Shown: positions 5,524 through 5,735 of the stretch, piece by piece
Layout of the letters: each line of letters starts with the position of its first letter
Position numbering within the stretch: the first letter of the stretch is position 1
Source: an uncultured Clostridium sp.
GTDB taxonomy: Bacteria; Bacillota; Clostridia; Lachnospirales; Lachnospiraceae
Assembly (NCBI GenBank): GCA_900553925.1
Contig: USFH01000132.1
Coordinates: forward strand, 1-5,735
Length of the DNA stretch: 5,735 nt
Direction: 5' to 3'
Notes under the pieces: model-generated
Told to the model about the DNA's origin: nothing
What the model saw: the letters and a program-made list of their open reading frames with translations, nothing else
Database searches by the model: none
Program-made: the position numbers and the translations under genes

Positions 5524-5735
5524 GATTAACACTCCTTTCAATGCGCTTTGCGATCTTGCTGAGCGTAATGATCACCATCATATAGAAGATCGCTACGATA
5601 GCCCATGTCTGCAGCACCTTAAAGGTATTGCCGCTGATGGTCTTACCCATATTGGTAAGTTCCGGGAATCCGATAACAGAAAGGATCGACGTATCCTTAA
5701 GGGTAATGATAAACTGATTAATAATAGAAGGGATC
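5513..5735 (-). CDS. Polar amino acid ABC transporter permease, C-terminal 73 residues
   Basis: This is the end of an inner-membrane permease of the HisM/GlnP family, which forms the translocation path of a polar amino acid importer with the GlnQ-like ATPase. The 5' end lies beyond the right edge; the visible frame begins one base in from 5735. The segment IPSIINQFIITLKDTSILSV, followed by IGFPELT, is the conserved stretch after the EAA coupling loop in this family. A last hydrophobic helix follows (about WAIVAIFYMMVIITLS), then a basic cytoplasmic tail IAKRIERSVNRGK and a TAG stop. The stop lies 11 nt inside the ATPase gene, and the ATPase ribosome binding site is within this gene, so the two are one operon and translationally coupled. 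Which amino acid is carried is not visible. A periplasmic-type binding protein would be expected further upstream. Confidence 0.93.
   Translation of the reverse strand, partial: IPSIINQFIITLKDTSILSVIGFPELTNMGKTISGNTFKVLQTWAIVAIFYMMVIITLSKIAKRIERSVNRGK
5532..5538 (-). promoter_or_regulatory. Ribosome binding site deciding the GTG start of the GlnQ-like ATPase
   Basis: AAAGGAG lies 8 nt before GTG (5521-5523) and within the last codons of the permease. It directly follows the TTG at 5539-5541 that opens the longest frame, so TTG cannot use it. The next ATG (5503-5505) has no such site. Confidence 0.75.

Noticed and set aside
5524..5541. TTG start for the GlnQ-like ATPase at 5541
   Set aside because: The AAAGGAG site is downstream of it and 8 nt before GTG at 5523.
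1..5735. tRNA, rRNA, CRISPR array, insertion sequence or attachment site
   Set aside because: No such signature was found by reading; gaps between genes are under 200 bases and are explained by terminators, promoters and short repeats.

Overview
The window is a piece of a low-to-moderate GC Gram-positive chromosome, most likely a gut Clostridia member of the Lachnospiraceae type. This rests on AGGAGG-type ribosome binding sites, intrinsic terminators with U-tracts, an FtsX/MacB-type transporter next to an OmpR-type two-component system, and a B. subtilis GlnQ-like ATPase. The taxonomic call is inference from style and cannot be confirmed here. No phage, transposon, CRISPR or RNA gene is seen.

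Every gene lies on the minus strand, so transcription runs from the right edge to the left. In that order: (1) the 3' end of a polar amino acid ABC permease (5513-5735) and its ATPase (4678-5523), which overlap by 11 nt and end at a strong terminator (4615-4660). (2) A two-component system with an OmpR/PhoB-family response regulator (3802-4479) and a sensor histidine kinase with a large extracellular domain (1923-3710), ending at a second terminator (1833-1871). (3) An ABC exporter-type module with a MacB/LolD-like ATPase (1080-1799) and the first 360 residues of an FtsX-like permease (1-1080), joined by a TAATG stop/start overlap.

The two-component system probably senses an extracellular or envelope signal and controls the ABC/FtsX module downstream of it, as in many Firmicutes envelope-stress or antimicrobial-peptide modules. 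That link is inferred from gene order and from palindromic CATATG-containing elements at both predicted promoters. The amino acid importer looks like an independent, terminator-insulated unit.

Four of the five genes whose 5' end is in the window have a Shine-Dalgarno sequence inside or touching the first codons of the longest possible reading frame. I moved those starts downstream. The most interesting items are the promoter that fires from inside the preceding terminator hairpin (1833-1900), the paired palindromes before the regulator gene, a roughly 34-residue insertion in the amino acid ATPase, and the histidine kinase (very basic N-terminus, no HAMP domain, altered G1 box). I see no clear evidence of an entirely new system; the genes belong to known families.
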